Shown piece after piece: positions 1 through 10,722 of a stretch of 64,000 bases of DNA. The stretch spans positions 94,348 through 158,347 of the forward strand of contig QEOQ01000106.1 in the NCBI GenBank assembly GCA_010279815.1. Direction: 5' to 3'. The notes below the pieces were generated by a model. It ran no database searches and was not told where the DNA came from. It was given only the letters and a program-made list of their open reading frames with translations. This DNA comes from Brachionus plicatilis. Its lineage: Eukaryota > Rotifera > Eurotatoria > Ploima > Brachionidae. Made by a program: the position numbers and the translations under genes. Numbering within the stretch: position 1 is the first letter of the stretch; every line of letters begins with the position of its first letter.

Positions 1-341
1 TTTTTATATAAATATAACAGCAAAAATTAGAATATTTGGATAATAATCCATTCTTGTAATATACAAAAATGGCCACAAAAATATTGTTAAAAGGCATAAA
101 ATTTGTATTGTATATTAAAAGGGTGAATTATATATACCAAAATTTTTTTTTCGATAAATATATTATTAAATTTATATTCATATGGATTTTTATCTGCTGA
201 TTCAGAAAAATATTTGAAATGACACTCTTTGGCAAACAATTTCCACAAATCCAGTTTTTACATCTTTCACGTTAACAAACATCTTTTTAGGAATTAGATT
301 TAAAAATAGCTATGCATTTAAAAAATGTCTGAGTCCAGTTT

Positions 342-404
342 GTCGAATTTTTTTGCAGATCACCAGCTCCATCAAGGAGCTGGTGATCTGCAAAAAAATT
401 CGAC
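342..404. repeat. Perfect 29-bp hairpin with 5-nt loop
   Basis: The 29-base arm at 342-370 is exactly repeated in reverse complement at 376-404, with loop ATCAA at 371-375. The core GCAGATCACCAGCTCC is far more GC-rich than its surroundings. It could be a remnant of a foldback element, a structured RNA or a recent template-switch mutation. No function is shown. Confidence 0.9.
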
Positions 405-678
405 CTGGAAATTTCGACATGTTAATTTGGACAAAAAATTTTAATTTTATTTCAATTATGTTCATGATGTTCAGAATTTTCCATTAACAGGAAATTACAT
501 ACACCCAATAAAAAAAAATTCCCAAGATAATCTTTGAAAAAATATAAGTTAAAAAAATTAATTGATTAATTGATTTAAGTTTCTCATGTAAAGGCGTGTT
601 TAGTTACCAATTAAAACAATCAATCCCTTTTTATAACATCAATAAAATACATAAAATTTAAAGATAAAAATATAAGTT

Positions 679-722
679 AGGAGCTCTAGCTCGGTACAGA
701 AAACAAATAAAATAAAAAAAAA
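679..722 (+). repeat. Retroelement-type 3' tail (TAGCTCGGTACAG module)
   Basis: GGAGCTCTAGCTCGGTACAG is followed by an A-rich AAACAAATAAAATAAA tail. Close versions of this module occur near 8195, 43763, 57362 and 60016, always followed by AAATA-type repeats. This is typical of the 3' end of a LINE or SINE family. No coding part is attached here. Confidence 0.55.
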
Positions 723-829
723 ATAAGTTAAATTTTTTTATGTTTCGTATTGCCTAATTGCGGCTCTTTTAGTAAAAAAAGTAAAACGAAAATAAAATTC
801 CGCTCAATTTACATTGAATTCACTCAAGA

Positions 830-1067
830 TGTGTTAAATAACGAATGTCATTTTTTTAAAATTCGTTAAATAAAGGTTTTTTTCTTAAGAAAAGTATTAC
901 TCGTTACTTTTTCTTAGTTCGTTTTATCGGGATTTCGTTATAAAGAGGTTCGTTGTATCAAAGAAAATTAGCAATCTTTTTCCTTTATAAAAAACCGGTT
1001 CCTGGATTCATATTCGTAATATAGAGGAGTTCGTTACATGGGGGTTCGTTATACGGAGGATCGACTG
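830..1067. mobile_element. Right end of a pogo/Tigger-like DNA transposon
   Basis: The segment carries repeated TTCGTTATA/GAGGTTCGT-type motifs and ends ..CGGAGGATCGACTG followed by TA at 1068-1069. Read on the minus strand, the tip begins CAGTCGATCCTCCGTATAAC, which resembles the CAGTCGA..CGTTATA ends of pogo/Tigger elements (TA target duplication, known for the superfamily). No matching left end was found, so this is a truncated or solo end and the left boundary is approximate. Confidence 0.55.
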
Positions 1068-2898
1068 TATAAGTATTAATTTTATTTTATAAATGTTGCA
1101 ATTATTTAAAAATTTTAGTTTTTATAAAATAAATATTTGATTAAATAACTGTTATGTTTCTCATCTATTTTAAAATTCAAAAAAATTTCATAATATTTCA
1201 TTGATAACAAAACGTGCAGATAAAATAGAATATTTTAAATGCAAATTTAATTTCTAAATTAATAAAATATTTTTTCATGATTATTATCGCTCTAATGAAT
1301 TAATTTTGTTCGAATTTTGAAAAAATTATTTTAAAAGCAATATAATTAATTTAAAATTCGAGAGATGTTTTGATGTGTTGTATATTTTTCAATATTAATA
1401 TTATCTAGATGCTGAGAATTTAAATTATAAAAATGAACCATAATAATGATATTTAACATGGTCAAAAAAATAAATTTAAAAAAATTCTAATTAAAAACGA
1501 AAAAAATAGATATAAGTGATGATTGAAGATTAATTTGTTTAATTTTAAATTTTTCAAAAAATTAAATTGGTCGGACTGTTCCTTGTTAAGAAAAAATAAA
1601 TAATAAAAGTTATCACACCGATCTAATAAAGCATCAAATTTTTTTTTACAAAAATTCTATTTAAAAAAACAAACAAACAAAAGTATATTCAACTTTTTTT
1701 TTTAAAATTTTTATTAAAAATGATTTTAAATTATTCAAATACGAATTTTTTTTAACATTGTTCGATATTAATTTTGCATATATTTTATTATTTTAATTTT
1801 ATTTTACTTTTAAAAAAATTTTCTAATTAACCCATAAAAACGTAAAGTAAAATTACTTTATTAAAAAAAATATATTTTGGATCAAAATAAACACGAAAAA
1901 ATGCTGGATGTTGTCAATTGATAATTTAGCAGTGACATATTTGTTGATGTCACTGGAAAGTTAATTAATTTAACCATGACTTTTTTTAGAAATTTTTTTG
2001 GTAACTAAAATTACTTTTCTTTTCACTGAAAAAAAAATGCTCTATTAAGATGCTACGCTTGCCTTTTAGAACAACTCTTTATAAATAAATTTATTTTCTG
2101 ATTTAGAAAAATCAGTATTTGAATATTTTTTTTTCAAGAAAATTATTAGTTAAGAAATGTATGTGGCGTAATTTTACGTAAAAATTTAACTCGCCAATAA
2201 TAAAAATGGAGTGTTGAATATTTTTTTTCCTTAAATAAATACCGTTAACTCGTGACCATTAATTTTTAATTTTTTTTAATTTCGAATTTAACTCAACAAT
2301 TTTTTAAGTTTATTACAAAATAAATTCGAAATTATTCTAAGAATAAAATCAAACTTTTGCGCTTACTCTTAGTTTAAAGTCAGACGTCAAGGTTTATTTT
2401 AAAAAAAAATAAAAAAATTTTATAACATGGTTTCGATGGTATTAGTTCCGTATGGAATAAACCCAAATTTTGACATTGTTCCAAGAGTAATGGTCAAGAG
2501 TTTACGGTAAAAAAATTGATTAATGAAAAAAATAAAAATATAACCAAATATTTATTAATTTAAGGAGAAATTAAAAAAAAGTAAAGATTTTTCTCAAGCC
2601 TTTAAAAAATTACCAAGAGCCAATTTTTTCTTTATTCGATTTTAATTTTTGGGTAATTTTACATAAAATTACGTTAATTTACCAGATACCATATAAAGTT
2701 AACGCAGCAGCACTTTAGTGTTAAAATAATTTAGTATAAATAGCATTTATTTTTAACAGATGTTTTTTTTTTTATATTAATTAAATAAAATTAAAAAACA
2801 GATTATTAAACAAACTTAAAATAGATTTATTTTTAATAAAATGGAGATGATTTTTAAATTTAACTTCTAAACTTAAAATTAATAAACTTTTTGTTTAG

Positions 2899-4373
2899 TT
2901 CAATCACTATTGGAAGACTTTGTGAGCTCTGTGGTACTGATCATAGTTCTTTTATCGATAGCCTCGGTGACAAGTTTTATATATATAATAATACTGCGTT
3001 TCATCCTAAAGCCCCTAATCTACTTAACCCTAATCGGTTTAGTCGGAGCGCTTGGTTTCGCAGTTTACTACTGCATATCCAAATACTTACAGCTCAAAGA
3101 ACAACCACAAACTAGTGTTGAATTAAAGCCGGACGTAAACTACTATTTGTCACTCAGTGTCACATGGCTTGTGGCCGGAATAATCGCCGCAGTTATTTTA
3201 CTCATAGTACTTTTACTTATTTTAGTACTTATCAAAAGATTACGGCTGGCTATTCAAATAATAAAAGAGGCCAGCCGAGCAGTAACAAGCATTTTCATCT
3301 CATTATTATTTCCGGTAGTGCCACTTTTATTACAACTGGCCTTTTTGGCTTATTTTATTGCCAACGCGGTAATTTTAGCCTGTTCTGGCACCACTCTATT
3401 TCGAATCACTGGAAACTCATCAAATTTGACTGAGGGATCTTCTTGTGAACAAGGATCATCGCCAGAGTGCGTATTCTACAAATACGGATTTGATGCCAAC
3501 TCAGCTTACAATTCAGTAATCAGTTTTCTAAATGCTTACCAATGGGTACCACAGCTCTACAATCTGTTTATGTTGTTTTGGGTCCAAGCATTCATAGTGG
3601 GTTTCAATCAGATGGTTCTTGCCGGATGCTTTGGCGACTGGTACTGGTCAAAGTCAAAGTCATCATGTGTTTTATTCAGAAGTTTGAAAGACACCCTTGT
3701 GTATCATCTGGGCTCCATTGCCTTCGGATCTTTGCTGATAGCTATCTGTAAATTTTTGCGAACCATGATCACACTGGTAGAAAGACGGCTCAAGTCAGCC
3801 ACTGGCAACAATAGAGCCATAGGCTGTTGCATAAAATTTATGAGCTGTTGCTGTAAGTGTTGCCTTTGGTGTTTGGAAAAGGTGTTGAAGTTTATTAACA
3901 GAAACGCGTACATAATGGTAGCTATTTACGGGCGAAACTTTTGCAAGAGTGCCCGCGATGCTATAAAGCTGCTCGCCTCGAATCCATTGCGAGCGCTGGT
4001 TCTTGACCGAGTGACTGACTTTATTCTTTTTTTGGGCCGGCTTTTGATCACTGCTGGAGTCGGAGTGCTCGGCTTTTTCTTCTTTTCCAGAGCGTTTTAT
4101 ATTCACCCGACTTTCCGGAAGTATTTTGCTCCCGAGCTCCACTACTACTGGGTTCCCTTGATTTGTGTCATTGTCGGAACGTATTTGATTACAAAAATTT
4201 TTTTCACTGTCTTTGAGATGGCAGTGGATACGATATTTTTGTGTGCCATGAAGGATTTGAGCATTAATGATGGTTCAGAGGAAAAACCCTATGTTATGTC
4301 AACCAAATTGCTCAAAATATTGAGCGTCAAAAACAAAAAATCCAAGGAAAAAAAGGACAATGATAAATTTTAG
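2899..4373 (+). CDS. Choline transporter-like protein (SLC44 family), 3' exon
   Basis: This is the C-terminal ~490 residues of an SLC44/CTL multipass membrane protein. Family members transport choline or related amines at plasma and organelle membranes and are usually about 650-750 residues, so roughly the first 200 residues are missing. The exon opens after the acceptor TTTGTTTAG at 2891-2898 with two bases completing a codon, then reads QSLLEDFVSS; no ATG is needed. The family hallmark GRNFCKSARDA, the following VTDFILFLGRLL helix, the FFFF stretch and the C-terminal YYWVPL..VDTIFLC..NDGS block are all present, with about ten hydrophobic segments. A Lys-rich cytosolic tail closes the protein. 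Poly(A) signals follow at 4544-4558. Which SLC44 subtype it is, and its substrate, cannot be told from this part. Confidence 0.93.
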
Positions 4374-5641
4374 TTAAATTATGGAGAATTTGTGCCGATT
4401 GAAAATATATTCTTTAAATATTTATTATATTTTTTTAAGCTTTCAAATTTTGAATTATTTTTTTGAATTTTTGACGTTTTTCTCATTATTTGGATCATTT
4501 TAAGGTATTGTAAAGATTCTTTAGAAATTTTTTTTTTACACTAAATAAAATGAATAAAGAGTGCCACACTTAAAAAATACGGAAAATATATTTTAAAAGA
4601 GCTACTTTTTTCTATTTTAAAATATTGAAATGCTTAAAGAAACCTATGCTGCTCAGAAGCTTTTTCAAAGATTACATGAAGTTCATGATCATGATCACAT
4701 GGTCAAAACTTAATTAATTAAAATTTAAATAAAAATAATTAAATAAAATATTTTTTATGTAATTGATCTTTAATTGATTTTTCCAAAATCTTCATTTAAA
4801 AATTTTACTAAAATCTTCAATGAGTTTTTCAAATTATGGCTCAAACAAACGCTTTAAAAAAGAGTGAAACAAAGTTGAATTTTGAATTGCAAAATTTCAA
4901 AATATTGATTAATATTTAATTTTTACTTCAGATAAGAATTCATACAATTTTTTATCAAATTAAAGATTAAACAAATTATGTTTAATAAAGTTTAGGAATT
5001 TATTATTAAAAAATTGATTAAAAGAAACTTTTTTAAAAAGTTTTAAAATTTTAATTTTAGTTTAGTTTTAATTATTTTGTTTAAAAAGAAATGAACGAGA
5101 TTTTTTTTAAAAAAAAATTAATTTGTTAAATATGAAAATTTTAACTATGTTTTTGTAACCCATCTTAGTTTAAATGAATATTCAAATTTAACAAATATTT
5201 CTGCTGAATAATGTTTTGATAAAAAACAAAAATTAAAAATCGTTTAATTTATTCGTTTTTTAATAAAAAATTAAATGAAAAATAATAAATAATAAATAAT
5301 CATTAAAAAAATAAATAAAACATATAGTTAATTTTTTTAAATTCTGATAAATTTATTTTTATTTTTTTTCAAAAATTAAATTAAAAGTCTGATTAAATCT
5401 CTCAATTAATTTAGATTAAATAAACGATTTTAAAATTAAAAAATGGATAATTTTTTTATTAGACAAAAGATCGGACATAAATATTTCAAGTTTTAAATTT
5501 TAAGAAAAAAATATTTTTTCTTGAAAAATTAAATCTACAAAAAAATTTTGTTGATAATTTATTTTTACTTTAGATTTTTTACTGGAATTTTTAGTAATTT
5601 TTTTTATTAATAAACAGGTCCATTATTTTTGACAATTTAAA
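4374..5641. other. Intergenic, AT-rich
   Basis: Two AATAAA signals (4544-4549 and 4553-4558) probably serve the SLC44 transcript. Otherwise no gene or structured repeat was seen. Confidence 0.5.
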
Positions 5642-5968
5642 TTATTGACAATTTTTTATTAATAATTGACTTTTAAATTTTATGTACTTGAGATGATTTG
5701 AATTTTCTTTCTTGTTCACAATACGTAGGTGGTCTTGCTTTAGCTGGTCTAAAAAAACTTTTGTCTCGATTTTTAGATCAAAAGCTTGTTCTTTTTTAAT
5801 TTTAGCTTCATCGTATTTTTTATAGATTATCTTGCTGATGGTAATATTATCTACAATAAAGCAAAAAAATCTCATTTTTACCACACAATATTCATGCTGG
5901 TAGCTATTTTGCTGTTCTTTTATCTTTTTAACACTGGAAATACACTTAATAGGTATTATTTTTGACAT
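5642..5968 (-). CDS. Hypothetical ORF, 108 aa
   Basis: This open frame starts at an ATG (MSKIIPIKCISS..) and ends at a TAA. The composition (Cys, His, Gln and mixed charges) is more protein-like than most A/T-rich chance ORFs here, and the C-terminal half is Lys-rich and could be helical. I do not recognise any domain. There is no signal peptide and no clear promoter. It may be an exon of a larger gene or a transposon relic; chance is also possible. Confidence 0.2.
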   Translation of the reverse strand: MSKIIPIKCISSVKKIKEQQNSYQHEYCVVKMRFFCFIVDNITISKIIYKKYDEAKIKKEQAFDLKIETKVFLDQLKQDHLRIVNKKENSNHLKYIKFKSQLLIKNCQ

Positions 5969-5986
5969 GGTAACTTTTCTATTCAA

Positions 5987-7249
5987 TTGGGATTTTTATT
6001 GGGTTTCTTTCTAATTAAAAAAAAATCAAAAAGCCAACAATCATACTCTGAAAATTTCGAAAAATAAATAGAAAAAAAACTTCAATTTATGATTGATTGA
6101 TTTTTGAAAAATAGGATTAATAATCATTTTTAATTTCAAAGATTAAATTGGACGAAAGTTGGAAAAAATAAAAAAATAAATAAAAAACATTTTATCGTCC
6201 ATTATCCTTGAAATTGAAATCTTAAAATTGGAATTAAAATTTTCAAATTTAGGATTAAAGGTTGAAAATAATTTTCAGCCTCAAAATAATTTTTACAGTC
6301 GAGCTTGAACTAATATTTTCGGTAAATACTTATCTTTCAGATTTACAAAAAATGCTTAGACACTGGGCGAAAGTAATGCTAAAAGAATTCAAAAGTCAAA
6401 GTTCAGGCTTTAAAATTTTGAAAACTGAAGAAGAAATTTATGCTAAAATTGCAACAAAATTCTGATATATGGCAAATCTATTGCATTAGACAACCCAAGA
6501 GTATATAAATTTTTTGATATGAAAAAAAATTCTGGACTTGGACTTTTTTTAAACAACTCTGTTCATTTTACATTCATTTCTCGATTGCATTCATAAGAAA
6601 AAATCATGTCTAGAAAGACAATAATCAAATCAAATTTTTATTTATTTGTAAATGATTTTCAGCTTAAACTAAATATTGTCTAAATAAACTAATAAAGTTA
6701 AACAAAAAATAATAACTTTCAACATTTTAAAATTTAGATAAATGAGAAAGTAATTAGAATTTTTATTAATAAAATTTCAAAAACAAAATATGCTTTATTT
6801 AAAAATTAGAATGATTCTTATCTCATTTTTTTTTAATTGATAAAATATTTATAAGCTATTTAAATTTTAAAATAATTGAGATAAAAAGAGCAGATGTTGT
6901 AAAAATTTTAAATGCAAATTTATGATAGAATTTTTTTCTTTAGATTTTTGGCTCAACAAGAAAAAAAATATTCTAAAAATTTCAGATTTAAAAAAAAAAA
7001 TTTAAAAAAATAGTAAAATCATTTAGCTATTTTTTTCAATTTTATTATAAAATAAAAAATATAAAAAATTTGTTAAACTTTAACAAAATTAGCAAAAAAT
7101 CCATTCTTATTGGACCTAATTTAATAAAAAAAATCCTTGTGGCAAATTTATTTTTAGCTTTTTTTCAATTATTGACTTAAAAAAAGGACTCTGATCCTTT
7201 TTGTGCTGCGTAGATTTATTTTTCTTAAAAATTATTCACACATGCATAA
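5987..7249. other. Intergenic, AT-rich
   Basis: No gene supported. Around 6531-6560 there is a short match (TCTGGACTTGGACTTTTTTT, then AAACAACTCTG) to the ends of the hAT-like elements at 44049-45171 and 46155-46593, probably a solo end. Confidence 0.45.
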
Positions 7250-8468
7250 GGTTTAATTGAATTACAAAATGCATTTAATGTTGAAATAACTTTGAAAAAG
7301 TGCTATGTTTCAAATATTTTTTTCAGTTTCGAAAAAAAAAATAATTTTAAAAATAAGTTAATAATAAGTTAAAAAGTTAATATTGAGTTAATATTGCAAG
7401 CATGAAAAGCATAATTTTTAAAGAAAAAAAACAAAGTTTTTCGGGTCTAGTCGGTTAGGTGAACTATGGTTCATCTATTACTGGAACAATTCTTGATCTC
7501 GGGTTTTGTGAACTTTTAGTTCTCCTAATCTAAAAATTGTTCACCTTTTTTGATATATTTTTTCATCTATTTAGAAAAAAACTAAATGTAATATTAAAAA
7601 AATAATAATTCAATTGATAAATAAAAATTAAAAAATAAGATAGAAAAGTTGGGTGGAGTAGGTAAAATTAGCGAAATAGATGAATCTATGTTTCCCAAAG
7701 TCAAACACTTGAATGGTGTTAAATTAATTTTAATTTTCTTTAATTTTTATTATTTGTGTTTAAAGGCAAATATTTAAGTAGAGAGGGCATTTGGGTATTT
7801 TGGATTGTTAATAGGGTAATACCTTGTAAACTAGATCAGAGCAAATGCTATTTTTAAAACTCTTTCAAATCAAAAAATAATAAAAAAATTATTAGCTTCA
7901 AATGTGTATATCAGTTTCGAGAATTAGGCATTCTATTAAATAGCGATTCTATTCCATTTATTCACATAGTCTAAAAGTTTTTCACCTATTTTGAAATTTG
8001 ATCACCTAATTCTATTTTGGTTCACCTTTTCGTGAGCTAAAAAATTAGGTGAACTATGGTTCACTGGATCGAGTTTTTCAAAGATTGAATATTAATTTAA
8101 ATCTAAATGAATTATTTTCCTTTTTTTTCATTCTTTTTATTTTTTATCTTATTTAACTTTATTTTTTATATTTTTTTCAAAAATTTTTATTCTGAAGAGG
8201 CATTAGCTCGGTACAGATAAACAAATAAATAAATAAATTATTTAAAAGTTAAAAAAAGAATTTTCAATATTTTTTTCAAATTTTCAAATAAAAATTAAAC
8301 TTATTCTATTTCACTAAAGAGTTTCATTTCAAATATGAAAATGCTTTCAATTTTAATCTAAAATTATTTTTTTGTTCGAAACTGAAAAAAATATTTGAAA
8401 CACCCCACTTTTTCAATGATATTTCAACTTTGGATACATTTTGTAATTCAAACACAAAAAATTAAACC
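7250..8468. mobile_element. 1.2-kb element with ~105-bp imperfect terminal inverted repeats
   Basis: The left end (7250-7355, beginning GGTTTAATTGAATTACAAAA) is repeated in inverse orientation at 8360-8468. The interior has several internal variants of TTAGGTGAACTATGGTTCA and of its reverse, and a TAGCTCGGTACAGATAAAC tail module at about 8202-8225. No transposase ORF was seen, so it is non-autonomous. A second partial copy lies at 43441-44028. The superfamily is not identified, and no clear target duplication was found. Confidence 0.6.
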
Positions 8469-8698
8469 ATATATTTAAAAAATTTAAAATAAAATTTTAT
8501 CTGATATTTTAAATCTAACTTTATTATTTAATTTTAAATTATTAGTTCGATTTAATTGAGCTTAATTCATTTAAAAAAATTAAATACATTGATTATAAAA
8601 TAAACTTAATTAATAATATTTTTTTTAATATTCTCTTCAATGTATAATTTATTAGAACATAACTTTATTAAACAAAAGTTCAGTAAAAAAATAAAATA

Positions 8699-8898
8699 CA
8701 GTGGTTCTAGTTAAACTGTATAATGGGTAAGATTACATTATTTTACGTAATATTACGTAAAATTACGTAAGATTATATTATCTTACATTTTCTTACATAC
8801 AAGAAATGATGAAATATTATGTAAGCTTACGTAATTTTACGTAATATTACGTAAAATAATGTTATCTTACCCATTATACAGTTTAACTTGAACCACTG
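8699..8898. mobile_element. 200-bp MITE, Tc1/mariner type (TA target site)
   Basis: A compact palindromic element bounded by CAGTGGTTCTAGTTAAACTG and its near-perfect inverse, with TA at 8697-8698 and 8899-8900. TTACGTAA/TTTTACGTAA motifs are densely repeated inside both arms. A TA target duplication and CAGT tips are hallmarks of Tc1/mariner MITEs. No coding capacity. Confidence 0.9.
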
Positions 8899-9039
8899 TA
8901 ACTTTTAATTTTTTTTTCTAGTAAAAATTGAATAATGATCTACTGTTTCTACTTATAATAACAAAACCACCCCTACTGGCTTGAGAATTATCAGAGTATG
9001 TTAATTAAGCTTAAATCCAACTCTTATACTTTACCTGCC

Positions 9040-9290
9040 ACCACCACCTTGAATATTGTGCCTCTCTCTAGAATCCATCTGATCTAATTACCATCAGACC
9101 GTTTGAGCCATTTCAATGTAAACAAAGCTGCCAAAATAGTTCACTCAGTCAGATCTCTAAACTATACTGAACGTTTAAAAGTACTCAATCTCCAGTCTCT
9201 CGAAGACTAACTCGAGTAGGCCTTATTCAGTTAAGTACAAAGCATTCGTGGCCTCTCACGACACATCGCCTTTCCAGCTCAAGTTTCAAG
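9040..9290 (+). pseudogene. LINE reverse-transcriptase C-terminal relic
   Basis: This island of higher GC translates in one frame to NVNKAAKIVHSVRSLNYTER followed by LKVLNLQSLE. That matches the 'ERLK.LNL.SLE.RR' block found near the C terminus of many non-LTR retrotransposon ORF2 proteins. A stop follows at once, and downstream coding similarity would need a frame change. No endonuclease or catalytic RT motif is present, so it is a short dead fragment. Confidence 0.5.
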
Positions 9291-9534
9291 AAAATTTAAG
9301 GAAATGAAAATTTTATTTGAAAAAGTTAAATGCTTTGTTTTAGGTCCTACTAAAACACTGATCCACACTTTTTTTATCAAAGTAAAAATATTTTTAAAAT
9401 TGAATTTTTTTTTTACTTTTTTAAAATTAAATAAGTTTTTTCCAAGATTTAAAGCTTTTTAAAACCATTTTAAGCGAAAAATCAATAATTTACTTTTCTA
9501 GAAACCTAACCGTCATTATTCTTTAAATAAAATA

Positions 9535-9833
9535 CAGTGCTTTTGATAAAAGGTCCAGAATCGGCTAAATAACGTAATTTTACGTGATATTACTTATTTT
9601 TTTTTGTTTTAAACGGTACGCAATATTGAGCTTTTTTTATTTTTCAAAAAAATTATTTCAAAATTTTGGAAAAACAGTCAATTTTTAAATTTTTCTTAAC
9701 AAAAACCTAATTTTTTTTGCCGTTAGCTTTTCTAAAATAATTTTACTAAAATTTACGTTTTTAATGTAAGCTAACGTAATTTCTCGTAAAATTACGTAAT
9801 TAAGCCGATTCTGGACTTTTTATAAAAGCACTG
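9535..9833. mobile_element. 299-bp MITE, Tc1/mariner type (TA target site)
   Basis: Terminal inverted repeats run from CAGTGCTTTTGATAAAAGGT.. to its inverse ending ..AAAAGCACTG. They extend through CCAGAATCGGCT on each side, and TA flanks at 9533-9534 and 9834-9835. The subterminal region again carries TTACGT palindromes, as in the 8699 element, although the tips differ. No ORF. Confidence 0.88.
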
Positions 9834-10681
9834 TATGTCCTTTACATGAAATTATGCTATTTTATTAGAAATTAACAAATTTCACGTGTAATTTACTTTA
9901 AATTACAATTTAAAAACAAATATTAGTAAAAATATAATAGAATTTTTAAAAATAAGGTAAATTTTGGGATTAAGTATAAATTAAAAAAATTTTTTTCAGA
10001 ATTTTTTATTATTTTTGATTAGTTATAAGTAATTTTAACTCGATGAGAAATTTTAGAAAGATTTTATATTTCAAAATGGTAAATTTTGGTAATTCAATGT
10101 CATGGCATTATAGAAACAATCGAAAATCATCTTTTTTATTGAATCTTGTCTACTCTTCGTAAATATTTTTTGATTTTTCCTTATATATCATTAATTTTTA
10201 TTTCAATTAATTTATTAAGCCAGTCAAGCCAAGACACATTTTATTAAAAATTTAATTTTTACATGGCCATATATAACTGTAGAGTATTTTTATAAAAAAG
10301 AGAATTTTTTAAAAATGCACAAAAGCATTTCCAAATTATCTTAATATTTTTGTCAAAATTAGAAAATTAAATTTTTTTTGAAAATAATTATAATTAATTA
10401 TTGAATTTTTTGAAAAAATTGTTGAGTGAAATTTGAAGAAGAGCCAAAAAAATCTTATAGAAATTATCTATTGGAATATTTTTTGATAACTATTAGAATT
10501 TTTTAGCTGATTTAAAAAAGTTTCATAAACGCCACCAGATAACAAGAGATTGTTTACAGAATATCATTAAAAAAATTAGAATTTGACTAGATGGCTTATC
10601 TGACAAATCATTCAGTATTGTGCGTCCAAAATTAAAGTTATCTAACTCATTAATTATTTTGATCATACAAAATGGCAAAGG
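9834..10681. other. Upstream region of the lectin-mucin gene
   Basis: AT-rich with no other gene seen. The proximal promoter carries the TATA box listed next. Confidence 0.4.
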
Positions 10682-10688
10682 TATAAAA
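10682..10688 (+). promoter_or_regulatory. TATA box of the lectin-mucin gene
   Basis: TATAAAA lies 34 bases before the ATG at 10723, in the slightly less A/T-extreme context AGGTATAAAACCAGC. The spacing suggests a very short 5' UTR. Confidence 0.55.
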
Positions 10689-10722
10689 CCAGCTTGTTTA
10701 AATCTAAATCTAACTTATTGAA

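Larger units (their letters stand above)
1..2898. other. Gene-poor AT-rich DNA upstream of the SLC44 exon
   Basis: No coding exon could be supported here. The 5' exons of the SLC44 gene must lie here undetected or to the left of the window, because the first recognisable exon starts with a splice acceptor at 2897-2898. The stretch holds a perfect hairpin, a retroelement-type 3' tail and one end of a pogo-like element, each listed separately. The rest is simple A/T-rich sequence. Confidence 0.6.

Noticed and set aside
2427..2510. Short frame MVSMVLVPYGINPNFDIVPR.. followed by GTAAAA, considered as an upstream SLC44 exon
   Set aside because: Its end phase would put the next exon in the wrong frame, and the peptide does not resemble SLC44 N-terminal sequence.
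2891..3115. 74-residue frame overlapping the SLC44 exon
   Set aside because: A shadow frame; the transporter frame has clear family motifs and continues to a stop at 4373.
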